Shown: positions 18,321-26,564, numbered from the stretch's first letter. The stretch: 64,000 bases of DNA from Caproicibacterium amylolyticum (GCF_014467055.1 NZ_CP060696.1:496001-560000), one strand, 5' to 3'. Numbers and translations are program-made. The notes: generated by a model from the sequence alone, not told the origin.

Positions 18321-20267
18321 ATGGATTGGAAATCATTACATTCACTGCCTCTAAAAAATATTCAAATTGATGACAACTACTGGAACCGGTATATCCGTTT
18401 AGTGCCGGAAAAGATTATTCCTTATCAGTGGGAAGTCCTTAATGATCGAGTTGCAGATGCAGCGCCAAGCTACTGCCTGCAAAACTTTAAAATTGCAGCC
18501 GGTGAGGCTTCGGGCGAGCGCAAAGGCGCCGTCTTTCAGGATTCCGATGTAGGTAAGTGGCTCGAAGCGGTTGCTTACAGTTTGGAGTCCACACCGAATG
18601 AAAAATTGGAGAAAATTGCAGACGATGTGATTGCACTGATTGGGCGGGCACAATGCGCGGATGGCTACATTAACACTTACTTTACTATAAAAGAAGGTGG
18701 TCGCCGCTGGAAAAATCTTACGATGGGACATGAATTGTATACCGCCGGACACTTAATTGAAGCGGCAGTTGCATATTACAACGCGACCCGCAAGGATGCT
18801 TTCCTGAAAATCATGTGCCGTTTCGCAGATTTAATTTGCAAAGAGTTTGGCCCCGCTGAAGGACAGCGGCACGGCTGCCCCGGGCATGAGGAAATCGAAT
18901 TAGCACTGATTAAGCTTTATCGCGTAACTGGCGAACAGCGCTATTTGGATACCGCTAAATATTTTGTGGATACACGCGGTCAAAAACCAAATTACTTTTT
19001 GCAGGAAATTGGGCAGAAAGATTTTCATGAGGTTTATGATGAAAGAAAATTCTTTTTCCCGGAATATTCTCAGTCTGACCAACCGGTGCGCGAGCAGACA
19101 CATGCGGAGGGGCATGCGGTACGCGCAGTTTATCTGTATTGCGCAATGGCGGATTTGGCAGGCGAATATCAGGATGCAGAACTGCTGGAAAGCTGCCAAA
19201 GACTTTGGAATGATATGGTTAACCGCCAGATGTATATAACCGGCAGCATTGGCTCCTGTGCGAATTATGAGGGCTTCACCGTCGATTACGATTTGCCGAA
19301 TGATACGAATTACAGTGAAACTTGTGCTTCTATAGGCTTAGCTTTGTTTGGCCTGCGTATGAGCCGTGTAACTGGTGAGGCCAGTTATTTGGATACTGTG
19401 GAACGTGCACTTTACAATACCGTACGCGCGGGTATTTCTCAGGAGGGTGACCGTTACTTCTATGTGAATCCATTGGAAGTTTGGCCCGAAAATTGTTTGC
19501 CTCACAGTGCAAAAGAACATGTAAAGCCAGTTCGGCAGAAATGGTTTGATGTGGCGTGCTGCCCAACCAATGTGGCGCGTACGCTTACTTCTTTGGGGCA
19601 GTATATCTATTCTGTATCAAACAATGACCTTTATTTGAACCTGTTTGTAGGTAATCAAACGGAGGTTAAACTTAACGGTACGCCGGTTGAACTGCAGCTT
19701 GCGTGTGATTTCCCAGTCAGCGGGCAAATGACACTTACGGTTGCTGCGGAACAGGAAACGGAATTTACGCTGCGCATGCGGGTGCCTGCCTACGCTAAAA
19801 ATTATAGTCTGCGTGTGAACGGACAGATTCAAGCGGTCAAAATTGAAAAAGGTTTTGCTGTTCTCAAACGAAAGTGGAAGAAAGACACCATTGCTATTTC
19901 TTTCGATATGGAAGCCAAGTTTGTCAGTGCTAATCCACAGGTGCGGGCGGACGCAGGACGGATTGCACTGGTGCGCGGACCGGAAACATTTTGTTTGGAA
20001 GAAGCGGATAACGGAAAGAATCTTTCGGCAGTTTTTGTGAATCGAAAAACTGCCCTAATGACCGCATATGACGCGAAACTATGCGGTGGTGTCAATGTAA
20101 TCCACTTTGAGGGAGAACGTTTAAACGAAGAAGATTGGGATGCGGATACACTTTACAGCGCAAAGGAACCGGTTTATCAGCCCGTAATGCTGAAAGCAGT
20201 GCCATATGCCTGCTGGGGTAATCGTCAATCGGGTGAGATGCTGGTTTGGATGCATGCAAAAGATTGA
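18321..20267 (+). CDS. GH127 beta-L-arabinofuranosidase (HypBA1-like)
   Basis: 648 aa, no signal peptide, so cytoplasmic. The (alpha/alpha)6 barrel is followed by C-terminal beta-sandwiches, and the length suits the family. Zinc and catalytic residues fall where HypBA1 has them: acid/base Glu317 (recalled E322), Glu333 and Cys335 in NYSETCAS (recalled E338, C340), and the Cys413-Cys414 pair in VACCPTNVAR (recalled C417 nucleophile and C418). It should split beta-1,2-linked L-arabinobiose brought in by the ABC system to L-arabinose. AGAAAGGAACGC precedes the ATG. Related DUF1680/GH146 enzymes act on other arabinans, but the GH121 neighbour favours hydroxyproline-linked substrates. Confidence 0.92.
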   Translation: MDWKSLHSLPLKNIQIDDNYWNRYIRLVPEKIIPYQWEVLNDRVADAAPSYCLQNFKIAAGEASGERKGAVFQDSDVGKWLEAVAYSLESTPNEKLEKIADDVIALIGRAQCADGYINTYFTIKEGGRRWKNLTMGHELYTAGHLIEAAVAYYNATRKDAFLKIMCRFADLICKEFGPAEGQRHGCPGHEEIELALIKLYRVTGEQRYLDTAKYFVDTRGQKPNYFLQEIGQKDFHEVYDERKFFFPEYSQSDQPVREQTHAEGHAVRAVYLYCAMADLAGEYQDAELLESCQRLWNDMVNRQMYITGSIGSCANYEGFTVDYDLPNDTNYSETCASIGLALFGLRMSRVTGEASYLDTVERALYNTVRAGISQEGDRYFYVNPLEVWPENCLPHSAKEHVKPVRQKWFDVACCPTNVARTLTSLGQYIYSVSNNDLYLNLFVGNQTEVKLNGTPVELQLACDFPVSGQMTLTVAAEQETEFTLRMRVPAYAKNYSLRVNGQIQAVKIEKGFAVLKRKWKKDTIAISFDMEAKFVSANPQVRADAGRIALVRGPETFCLEEADNGKNLSAVFVNRKTALMTAYDAKLCGGVNVIHFEGERLNEEDWDADTLYSAKEPVYQPVMLKAVPYACWGNRQSGEMLVWMHAKD

Positions 20268-20330
20268 GCCGGCTGGCGAAGAAATAATATAAGTCAGTGA
20301 TAGAGCCAAAAGAATACTCAAAATAGTACG

Positions 20331-20370
20331 AAATCCACCCTGCTTAACTGAATAGCAGGGTGGATTTTTT
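20331..20370 (+). terminator. Terminator after the GH127 gene
   Basis: AAATCCACCCTGCT pairs with AGCAGGGTGGATTT and is followed by T-runs. Confidence 0.93.
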
Positions 20371-20510
20371 CTGCTGTGTACAGAAACCATGCGGGGGCGG
20401 CATTCAGCATTACCTGTAGCTGCAAAAACAAAAACTTTGCTTGCTGTGGCAGGAAAAAGAATTGAAAGCGTCAGTTGTTAAGAACTTTTTAAAAAGTTCG
20501 CAATCATCTC
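20371..20510. other. Spacer between the arabinan and iron loci
   Basis: No gene. It contains a perfect GAACTTTTTAAAAAGTTC palindrome (about 20482-20499) just before the feo promoter, which may be a weak hairpin or protein site. Confidence 0.35.
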
Positions 20511-20539
20511 TTGACAAGTTCAGTTAGCGGTGGTAAACT
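20511..20539 (+). promoter_or_regulatory. Promoter of the feo operon
   Basis: TTGACA, 17 bases, TAAACT. The first operator palindrome begins about 11 bases after the -10 box. Confidence 0.75.
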
Positions 20540-20550
20540 GAAAATGTTCA

Positions 20551-20572
20551 AAGGTTAGTGAATACTAACCTT
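20551..20572. promoter_or_regulatory. Metal-repressor operator 1, feo promoter
   Basis: Perfect inverted repeat with 9-base arms AAGGTTAGT and ACTAACCTT around GAAT, placed at the predicted transcription start. The TTAG...CTAA half-sites resemble DtxR/MntR boxes, and a DtxR-like protein ends this operon. Confidence 0.7.
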
Positions 20573-20584
20573 TATTTCTTACAT

Positions 20585-20605
20585 ATTGGTTAGCGAATAC
20601 TAATC
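20585..20605. promoter_or_regulatory. Metal-repressor operator 2, feo leader
   Basis: GGTTAGCGAATACTAATC, an imperfect copy of operator 1 about 35 bases downstream, suggesting cooperative binding. Confidence 0.65.
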
Positions 20606-20625
20606 TCACAGGAGGTGTGGCGGCG

Positions 20626-20838
20626 ATGATGCCGTTATCCATGGCAAAACCGGGGGAACCGGTAACAATTCACCGCATCAGCGGCAAGGACGAGGTGCGC
20701 CAGCATCTGGCGGAGTTGGGCTTTGTAGTGGGCAGTGAAGTGATGGTAGTGAACGAACTTGGCGGCAATCTGATTTTGCAGGTAAAAGACAGCCGCATCG
20801 CGCTGGACAAAACCATGGCAAGTCGAATTCAGTTTTAG
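20626..20838 (+). CDS. feoA: FeoA-type ferrous iron transport accessory protein 1
   Basis: 70 aa, a single SH3-like FeoA domain: an N-terminal segment with PVTIHRISG, the helix HLAELGFVVGSEV and a final DSRIALDKTMASRIQF strand. FeoA proteins bind or modulate the FeoB membrane GTPase in Fe(II) uptake. ATG 20626 is favoured over the upstream GTG at 20617 because GGAGG (20611-20615) sits 10 bases before it but only 1 base before the GTG; ATG 20629 is also possible. It lies directly behind two operator palindromes and is followed 12 bases later by a second feoA. Confidence 0.9.
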   Translation: MMPLSMAKPGEPVTIHRISGKDEVRQHLAELGFVVGSEVMVVNELGGNLILQVKDSRIALDKTMASRIQF

Positions 20839-20850
20839 GGGGGCAGAACA

Positions 20851-21072
20851 ATGAAAACGCTGAAAGATGTTAAGATCGGGGAGTCGGCAACGATTAAAAA
20901 GCTGTACGGTGAAGGTGCTGTGAAACGCCGTATTATGGATATGGGGCTGACAAAGGGAACACAGCTTACTGTGCGCAAGGTTGCACCGCTTGGTGACCCA
21001 ATGGAACTGCACGTGCGCGGCTACGAACTCTCTGTGCGCAAAGCGGACGCGGAAATGATCGAAGTAGAATAA
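20851..21072 (+). CDS. feoA: FeoA-type ferrous iron transport accessory protein 2
   Basis: 73 aa, a second FeoA domain with the hallmark segments RRIMDMGLTKGTQLTV, APLGDPMELHVRGYELS and RKADAEMIEVE. It is closer to classical FeoA than the preceding copy. Paired feoA genes before feoB are common in Clostridia. The ribosome site is GGGGGGCA just upstream. It probably supports FeoB assembly or GTPase regulation at the inner face of the membrane. Confidence 0.93.
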   Translation: MKTLKDVKIGESATIKKLYGEGAVKRRIMDMGLTKGTQLTVRKVAPLGDPMELHVRGYELSVRKADAEMIEVE

Positions 21073-21096
21073 ACTGCTGTTTCAGCAGGAATATAA

Positions 21097-21112
21097 GTTA
21101 GCAAAAGCTAAT
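21097..21112. promoter_or_regulatory. Internal operator 3, before feoB
   Basis: TTAGC-AAAA-GCTAA palindrome between the second feoA and feoB. The half-site is shared with the sites at the operon promoter. Confidence 0.6.
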
Positions 21113-21115
21113 AAA

Positions 21116-21131
21116 GTTAGCAGATGCTAAG
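21116..21131. promoter_or_regulatory. Internal operator 4, before feoB
   Basis: TTAGC-AGAT-GCTAA palindrome, centred 19 bases from operator 3. It ends about 20 bases before the feoB ATG and so could also affect translation or a local promoter. Confidence 0.6.
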
Positions 21132-21151
21132 AATTTAGAGGAGGAAAGCAG

Positions 21152-23320
21152 ATGGCAGTTACAATCGCACTGGCAGGAAATCCAAACTGCGGCAAAACAA
21201 CGCTTTTTAATGATCTGACAGGCTCTAATCAGTATGTCGGCAACTGGCCGGGCGTTACCGTGGAAAAGAAAGAGGGACACCTGAAGGGCAGCAAGGATGT
21301 GGTCATTCAGGATCTACCCGGCATCTATTCTCTTTCACCGTACACCCTGGAGGAAGTGGTGGCGCGTTCTTATCTGGTAAACGAAAAGCCGGATGTGATT
21401 TTAAACATCATTGACGGTACCAACATTGAGCGTAACCTGTACCTGACAACGCAGCTGCTGGAACTTGGGATTCCAGTATTGATTGCGATTAACATGATGG
21501 ATCTGGTGCAGAAAAAGGGTGACCTGATTGATACTGCAAAGCTGGGCGCGGAACTTGGCTGTGAGGTCGTTACTATCAGCGCACTGAAAGGGCAGGGCGG
21601 CATGGAAGCAGCGGGAAAGGCCGCTGCACTTGCGCAGAGCAAAGTGGCTGAAAAGCGGGAAGTCCCGCACGTCTTTACCGGAAGCGTGGAGCATGCGGTT
21701 GCGCACATTGAAGAATCTGTGCAGGAAATCGTGGATGCACAGAGCCTGCGCTGGTATGCAATTAAAATCTTCGAGCGCGATGAAAAAGTGCTGGAGAAAC
21801 TGAAACTGGATGAAATCTTAAAGTCACATGTAGAAGAACATATTGCGGACTGCGAAAAGGAAATGGATGATGACGCGGAAAGCATCATCACCAATCAGCG
21901 CTATGCGTACATTAAAGGTGTGATTGACAAAGCGGTAAAGAAAAAACCGGTAAAGAACAACATGACGGTGTCGGACAAAATCGACAGAATCGTCACAAAC
22001 CGTGTGCTGGGCATTCCGATATTCATTGGTATTATGCTTTTGGTTTACACAATCTCTATGAGTACGGTCGGCAAGTTGGTTACAGACTGGACCAATGACA
22101 CATTGTTTGGAGATGTGATTCCGCCGGCGGTACAGGGATGGCTGTCGTCCATCGGCTGTGCTGACTGGCTGAACAGCCTGATTGTGGACGGCGTAATTGG
22201 CGGTGTCGGCTCAGTGCTTGGTTTCGTGCCGCAGATGCTGATTCTGTTCTTAATGCTTGCCATCTTGGAAGACATTGGATATATGTCCCGCGTGGCATTC
22301 ATTATGGACCGTATTTTCCGCAAATTCGGGCTGAGCGGCAAAAGCTTCATTCCCATGCTGATTGCTTCCGGCTGCGGTGTACCGGGAATTATGTCCAGCC
22401 GAACCATTGAGAATGACCGCGATCGCAAAATGACGATTATGACCACTACCTTCATTCCCTGCGGCGCGAAAATGCCGATTGTTGCTTTGTTTGCAGGTGC
22501 ACTGTTTGGCGGCAATCCGTTCATTGCAATTTCGGCTTACCTGATTGGTGTGGCGGCGGTCATCATTTCTGGCATCCTGCTGAAAAAGACAAAGCCGTTT
22601 GCGGGTGATCCGGCTCCGTTTGTTATGGAACTGCCAGCTTACCATGTGCCAAGTGCAAAGAATGTGCTGCATGCCATGTGGGAACGCGGCTGGAGCTTCA
22701 TTAAACGCGCTGGTACCATTATTTTTGCAGCATCCATCGTGCTTTGGTTCCTGCAGGGCTTTGGCTTCACTGACGGCCAGTTCGGCATGGTTGACGACAA
22801 CAACACCTCTCTGCTCGCCTCTATTGGTCAGGCAGTTGCGTTCCTCTTTGCACCGCTTGGTTTTGGCTCCTGGAAAGCAACGGTGGCTACTTTCACCGGC
22901 CTGATTGCCAAGGAACAGGTTGTCGGTACATTTGGCGTTTTGTACGGTGGAGTTGATGTAGAAAATGGCACACAGCCTATCTGGGCAGAGTTGTCGCAGG
23001 ATTTTACACAGCTTTCCGCATACAGCTTCCTCATCTTCAATTTGCTGTGCGCACCGTGTTTCGCGGCAATGGGCGCCATCAAGCGTGAGATGAACTCCGC
23101 AAAATGGACCATGGGCGCAATCGGCTATATGTGCGGCTTTGCCTATGCGATTTCTATGATAGTATATCAGCTTGGTTTGCTGTTCACAGGTGCCGGTTTC
23201 TCGGTCGGTACCGTAGCGGCCATTGCAGTTCTGGTGTTCCTGATTTACATGGTTGTACGTAAAAACAAATACAATGATAACGTGCTGACAGTCAGCTCCG
23301 TTGCTGCTGCCACCCGTTAA
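21152..23320 (+). CDS. feoB: Ferrous iron transport protein B
   Basis: 722 aa. The N-terminal G domain shows G1 GNPNCGKTT (9-17), G3 DLPGIYSLSP, G4 NMMD and G5 SALKG, followed by a helical GDI-like region. From about residue 280 there are membrane segments with two Gate motifs, including the conserved Cys-containing SGCGVPGIM and CGAKMPIVALFAG. FeoB imports Fe(II) across the cytoplasmic membrane, which suits an anaerobe. AGAGGAGGAAAGC provides a strong ribosome site. The gene follows two feoA genes and two internal palindromic operators, and is followed by the Cys-rich FeoB-associated peptide. Confidence 0.97.
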   Translation: MAVTIALAGNPNCGKTTLFNDLTGSNQYVGNWPGVTVEKKEGHLKGSKDVVIQDLPGIYSLSPYTLEEVVARSYLVNEKPDVILNIIDGTNIERNLYLTTQLLELGIPVLIAINMMDLVQKKGDLIDTAKLGAELGCEVVTISALKGQGGMEAAGKAAALAQSKVAEKREVPHVFTGSVEHAVAHIEESVQEIVDAQSLRWYAIKIFERDEKVLEKLKLDEILKSHVEEHIADCEKEMDDDAESIITNQRYAYIKGVIDKAVKKKPVKNNMTVSDKIDRIVTNRVLGIPIFIGIMLLVYTISMSTVGKLVTDWTNDTLFGDVIPPAVQGWLSSIGCADWLNSLIVDGVIGGVGSVLGFVPQMLILFLMLAILEDIGYMSRVAFIMDRIFRKFGLSGKSFIPMLIASGCGVPGIMSSRTIENDRDRKMTIMTTTFIPCGAKMPIVALFAGALFGGNPFIAISAYLIGVAAVIISGILLKKTKPFAGDPAPFVMELPAYHVPSAKNVLHAMWERGWSFIKRAGTIIFAASIVLWFLQGFGFTDGQFGMVDDNNTSLLASIGQAVAFLFAPLGFGSWKATVATFTGLIAKEQVVGTFGVLYGGVDVENGTQPIWAELSQDFTQLSAYSFLIFNLLCAPCFAAMGAIKREMNSAKWTMGAIGYMCGFAYAISMIVYQLGLLFTGAGFSVGTVAAIAVLVFLIYMVVRKNKYNDNVLTVSSVAAATR

Positions 23321-23342
23321 ACGAAAAAAGGAGGCATCCTGT

Positions 23343-23495
23343 ATGAATATTCCCACACTGATTTGCTTTTTAATCCTGGCGGCGGTTTTTGCCGCGATTG
23401 TTGCAAAAGGCATTTGGAACAAAAAACACCATAAAGGCGGCTGTGGCTGCGGCTGTGACAACTGCGCCAGCAGAGGTGCCTGCCACACAAAATAA
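23343..23495 (+). CDS. FeoB-associated Cys-rich membrane peptide
   Basis: 50 aa. One membrane helix (LICFLILAAVFAAIVAKGIW) is followed by a basic stretch and a Cys-rich tail, GGCGCGCDNCASRGACH. This matches the small virus-attachment-p12-like/FeoB-associated proteins found after feoB in Firmicutes. The role is thought to be help in Fe(II) transfer but is not settled. ATG 23343 with AAAGGAGGC upstream is preferred to an upstream in-frame start inside feoB. Confidence 0.9.
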   Translation: MNIPTLICFLILAAVFAAIVAKGIWNKKHHKGGCGCGCDNCASRGACHTK

Positions 23496-23498
23496 ACC

Positions 23499-23525
23499 AA
23501 AGCGGGCGCTTGCCCGCTTTTCTTT
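23499..23525 (+). terminator. Terminator or attenuator before the DtxR-like gene
   Basis: AAAGCGGGC-GCTT-GCCCGCTTT followed by TCTTT. It separates the transport genes from the regulator, so the regulator may be transcribed by read-through. Confidence 0.8.
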
Positions 23526-23540
23526 AGGAGAGCGGATTCC

Positions 23541-23888
23541 ATGGAAGAACTGACCAGTACACATCTGCGCTATCTGCTGGCGATTTATCAAATTGGCAAA
23601 CTGGAGCAGGATGTCTGCTCAACAAGTATTTCAGAATTTTTAAATGTCAGCGGCCCATCGGTTTCACGGATGCTGGGTGTGCTGGCGCAGAAAAACCTGA
23701 TTGCGAAAAAACGGTACAGCAAAATCTATTTGACGGATAAGGGCTTTTTGCTGGCGCGGGAACTGGATAAAAATGTTGCCCTGCTGAAAGAACGAATCCC
23801 CAGAATGGGGATTCCGATGACTGATGAAAAAATTGAGCAGGCAGCGGTTGCACTGGCGGCTTTGCTGCCTGGAAAGCAAAGCATTTAA
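23541..23888 (+). CDS. DtxR/MntR-like metal-dependent repressor, HTH domain only
   Basis: 115 aa. The N-terminal 70 residues fit the DtxR-family winged helix: STHLRYLLAIYQIGK, the recognition segment VSGPSVSRMLGVLAQKNLI, then the wing KRYSKIYLTDKG. A short helical tail replaces the usual metal-binding and dimerisation domain, so the protein is shorter than MntR (about 140 aa). It ends the feo operon and is the natural candidate to bind the four TTAG...CTAA palindromes. Whether it senses iron itself is unclear from sequence. TTAGGAGAGC is the ribosome site. Confidence 0.8.
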   Translation: MEELTSTHLRYLLAIYQIGKLEQDVCSTSISEFLNVSGPSVSRMLGVLAQKNLIAKKRYSKIYLTDKGFLLARELDKNVALLKERIPRMGIPMTDEKIEQAAVALAALLPGKQSI

Positions 23889-23908
23889 ACTGCAAAATTG
23901 AATTGCAA

Positions 23909-23949
23909 AAGCAGCACACAGTTTGAACGGATAACTGTGTGCTGTTTTT
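23909..23949 (+). terminator. Terminator of the feo operon
   Basis: GCAGCACACAGTT pairs with AACTGTGTGCTG, followed by five T. Confidence 0.9.
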
Positions 23950-23966
23950 CGCCATTACAAAACGGC

Positions 23967-23996
23967 TTGACAAACAGACCGTCCTGCTGTTTAAAT
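23967..23996 (+). promoter_or_regulatory. Promoter of the VOC-family gene
   Basis: TTGACA, 18 bases, TTAAAT; the gene starts about 30 bases further on. Confidence 0.5.
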
Positions 23997-24027
23997 AGAA
24001 ATAAACGTTTTTCTGGAGGAAAAGAAA

Positions 24028-24486
24028 ATGCAATTTAAAAACCCGCTGATTGCGGTAAAAGATTTGCAGGCATCCAAGAACTTTTACCGCACGGTGCTGG
24101 GTTTGGAGGTTATTTTGGACTTTGGCGCCAATGTGACACTGACCGGCGGCGTATGTCTGCAGACGCTGGAAACCTGGAAAACCTTTTTGGAAACCGATGA
24201 AATTGTCTTTGCGGGCAGGGACGCGGAGCTTTACTTTGAAGAGGATAATTTTGATGCTTTCGCAGCAAAACTCAACCGCCTGAACCTAAGGTACGTCCAC
24301 CCGGTAAAAGAGCACAGCTGGGGGCAGCGTGTTGTACGTTTTTACGACCCGGATGACCACATCATTGAGGTGGGGGAAAACATGAAGTCGGTTTGCCGCC
24401 GTTTTCAGGCAGCGGGCATGACGCCGGAGCAAACGGCACAGCGGATGGACGTCCCGCCGGAATTTGTGAATGATTGCTTGAAATAA
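24028..24486 (+). CDS. VOC-family (glyoxalase/bleomycin-resistance-like) protein
   Basis: 152 aa. The paired beta-alpha-beta-beta-beta folds of the vicinal-oxygen-chelate superfamily are visible: NPLIAVKDLQASKNFYRTVL at the start and FYDPDDHIIEVGENM in the second half, where the Glu is the usual metal-ligand position. The last 35 residues (MTPEQTAQRMDVPPEFVNDC) look like a short added helical tail. Substrate and reaction are unknown. It may be a lyase, a dioxygenase-like protein or a ligand-binding resistance protein. It is a single gene with its own promoter and terminator. Confidence 0.8.
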   Translation: MQFKNPLIAVKDLQASKNFYRTVLGLEVILDFGANVTLTGGVCLQTLETWKTFLETDEIVFAGRDAELYFEEDNFDAFAAKLNRLNLRYVHPVKEHSWGQRVVRFYDPDDHIIEVGENMKSVCRRFQAAGMTPEQTAQRMDVPPEFVNDCLK

Positions 24487-24498
24487 AAGTTGACTGAG

Positions 24499-24538
24499 CG
24501 GGTGGGGAAAGCGTTGGTGCTGTTCCTGCCCGTTTTTT
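24499..24538 (+). terminator. Terminator after the VOC gene
   Basis: CGGGTGGGGAA pairs imperfectly with TTCCTGCCCG, then six T. Confidence 0.75.
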
Positions 24539-24722
24539 AATAAATCAGATTCCTGAATGCATATGTTTTTGTTATCTTCAAAATTTACAGCAACACAGCA
24601 CGGAAAAATACAGTGCGGTTTTCCGAGCTGTGTGGTAAAATGAAAACGAAAAGCAGCCCGCTGCTGCAGAAAGGCCGACTCTGCCTGCGGACAATTTTAG
24701 GTTTAGAGGGAGCGTTTGCTGT

Positions 24723-26291
24723 ATGAATTATACCAATCCGGTTTTGCCGGGATTTCACCCTGACCCAAGCATTTGCCGCGTGCAGGATGATTATTTTCTG
24801 GTCACCAGTTCTTTTGAATATTTTCCTTCCATTCCGCTGTTTCACAGCCGAAACCTGATTGATTGGGAGCAGATTGGCTATTGCGTGACCAAAAGCGAGT
24901 GGCTGCCGCTGATGTGCGGTGTGCCGAACAGTTCCGGCATCTATGCGCCGACCACCCGCTTTCATAATGGCCGCTATTACGTAATTACAACAAACGTTTC
25001 AACAAAGGAAACCGGTGAACCTGGATTTGGGAATTTCATTATTACTGCGGAGGATCCTTATGGGGAGTGGTCCAAGCCGGTTTGGCTGGACAGCCCCGGA
25101 ATTGACCCATCCTTGTTTTTTGACGAATTCGGAGCGGTTTACTGCTGCGGTTCCTGCAACGGTATTTTTCTTTATCAGATTGATGTAAAAACTGGTGCAA
25201 GGCTGAGTGAACTGAAGTATATCTGGCAGGGAACCGGCGGCACCTGCCCGGAGGGGCCGCATATCTACCGCCGCGGCGGCTGGTACTATTTGATGATTGC
25301 AGAGGGCGGAACGGAATACGGCCATATGGTTACTATGGCGAGGAGCCGCTCTGTATGGGGGCCTTATGAGGCGTGCCCTCACAATCCGGTTTTGAGCAAC
25401 CGCAGCACAGGCCGCCCGATTATGGCGACCGGACACGCGGACCTGGTGGAGGACGGCCGCGGGAACTGGTGGGCAGTGTGCCTTGGCAACCGGCCAATCT
25501 GCTATCCGCCAAAGCACAATTTAGGCAGGGAAACCAATTTGGTGCCTGTTCTTTGGCAGGAGGACGGCTGGCCGCAGATGGGGAACAATGGTGTTGTGGA
25601 GCAGACTGTAGAAACTGAGCAGCTGCCGGAAGCTGCCGGCTGGCAGAACAGCGCTTTTAACCAAATGCCAAAACCAGACGAAGACTTTGCGTTTCAGGAG
25701 GATTTCCGCGCTTCCAGTTTAAATGTCCGCTGGAATTATCTTTATGGGCCGGATGAGCAGGCGGTTCACTTTGGGGATGAAACAGGGCTCAGACTGAAAG
25801 GAAAAGCCGCGTCTCTCTCCGACGCAGCACCCTGCACATTTTTAGGCTGCCGCCAGGAACACCATGTCTGTACAGTGCGGGTGCGGCTGTCCTTTCAGCC
25901 GAAATGCGGCGGTGAAGAAGCTGGTCTGGCGATTTATCTGAACCGGGAGCATCACTATGAAGCGGCGCTGACCCGGCAAAATGGGGAAAACCTCCTCATT
26001 CTGCGAAGAACGATTGGCTCCCTTTGGCGGGTTGAGCAGGCAGTGCCCTGCAATGCGGCTGGTGTAACGCTGGAGATTGCCGCTTCAAAAGAAACGTATG
26101 CTTTTTCTTACAGTGTGGATGGCGAACATTTCACACCGCTTGGCGGCGGTGAGGCCTGCTACTTAACAACAGAAGTCGGCGGCGGCTTCACTGGCTGCTG
26201 CTTTGCTCTGTATGCATCCGGAAACGGAGCGGTGTGTGAAAATCCGGCATATTTTACGGACTTTCATTATACAGCAAAAGGCGTTCAGTAA
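24723..26291 (+). CDS. GH43 beta-xylosidase/alpha-L-arabinofuranosidase
   Basis: 522 aa, no signal peptide. The five-bladed propeller starts with NPVLPGFHPDPS, where Asp14 is the general base. Asp128 in GIDPSLFF is the pKa modulator and Glu177 in CPEGPHIY is the general acid. After about residue 320 a concanavalin-like C-terminal beta-sandwich follows, as in XynB/GH43 subfamily 10-12 enzymes. It should release xylose or arabinose from short xylo- or arabino-oligosaccharides in the cytoplasm. It stands alone between terminators, close to but not in the GH121/GH127 locus. Which of the two sugars is preferred cannot be told from sequence. Confidence 0.9.
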   Translation: MNYTNPVLPGFHPDPSICRVQDDYFLVTSSFEYFPSIPLFHSRNLIDWEQIGYCVTKSEWLPLMCGVPNSSGIYAPTTRFHNGRYYVITTNVSTKETGEPGFGNFIITAEDPYGEWSKPVWLDSPGIDPSLFFDEFGAVYCCGSCNGIFLYQIDVKTGARLSELKYIWQGTGGTCPEGPHIYRRGGWYYLMIAEGGTEYGHMVTMARSRSVWGPYEACPHNPVLSNRSTGRPIMATGHADLVEDGRGNWWAVCLGNRPICYPPKHNLGRETNLVPVLWQEDGWPQMGNNGVVEQTVETEQLPEAAGWQNSAFNQMPKPDEDFAFQEDFRASSLNVRWNYLYGPDEQAVHFGDETGLRLKGKAASLSDAAPCTFLGCRQEHHVCTVRVRLSFQPKCGGEEAGLAIYLNREHHYEAALTRQNGENLLILRRTIGSLWRVEQAVPCNAAGVTLEIAASKETYAFSYSVDGEHFTPLGGGEACYLTTEVGGGFTGCCFALYASGNGAVCENPAYFTDFHYTAKGVQ

Positions 26292-26313
26292 CGCTGTGGA
26301 AGAAATTTATGTA

Positions 26314-26358
26314 ATAAAAGACGGTGGCTGAATTTCTTTTTCAGCCACCGTCTTTTAT
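26314..26358. terminator. Bidirectional terminator between GH43 and the ferritin-like gene
   Basis: AAAAGACGGTGGCTGAA pairs with TTCAGCCACCGTCTTTT. Confidence 0.92.
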
Positions 26359-26564
26359 TGTGCAAATCCATGCAGGGTCTTGAGCAGTTCTGCAGCGTGA
26401 ACTGCCTCATCCTCGGCATATTCGGCGAAGAGCGTTGAAAGCGCCTGATCGTCTTTGATTTCCTGTGCATAGGTTTGATAATCACGCACCAATTCTGTTG
26501 AGTTCTGCCATGCCCTGAGTGCTCTGTCACGGTTTGTGATGGAAACTCCGGTTTTATCATCCAT
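26355..26564 (-). CDS. Small ferritin-like/rubrerythrin-like helical protein
   Basis: 69 aa. Two amphipathic helices carry a ferritin-type motif, EDEAVHAAELLKTLHGF, and an earlier YAQEIKDDQ helix. Short proteins of this kind occur in Clostridia as free-standing half-ferritin bundles; function is unknown. AAGGAGAT lies 5 bases before the ATG (minus strand), which supports it as a real gene. An overlapping frame on the same strand is rejected. It might pair into a four-helix bundle to bind a di-iron centre; that is inference. Confidence 0.7.
   Translation of the reverse strand: MDDKTGVSITNRDRALRAWQNSTELVRDYQTYAQEIKDDQALSTLFAEYAEDEAVHAAELLKTLHGFAQ

Noticed and set aside
22250..23542. 430-aa antisense open frame across feoB
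   Set aside because: Covers the feoB membrane domain in reverse. The composition is His/Asn/Cys-rich with no recognisable domain.
26285..26560. 91-aa frame overlapping the small ferritin-like gene
   Set aside because: The other minus-strand frame has a proper AAGGAGA site and a helical ferritin motif; this one has neither and runs through the terminator.
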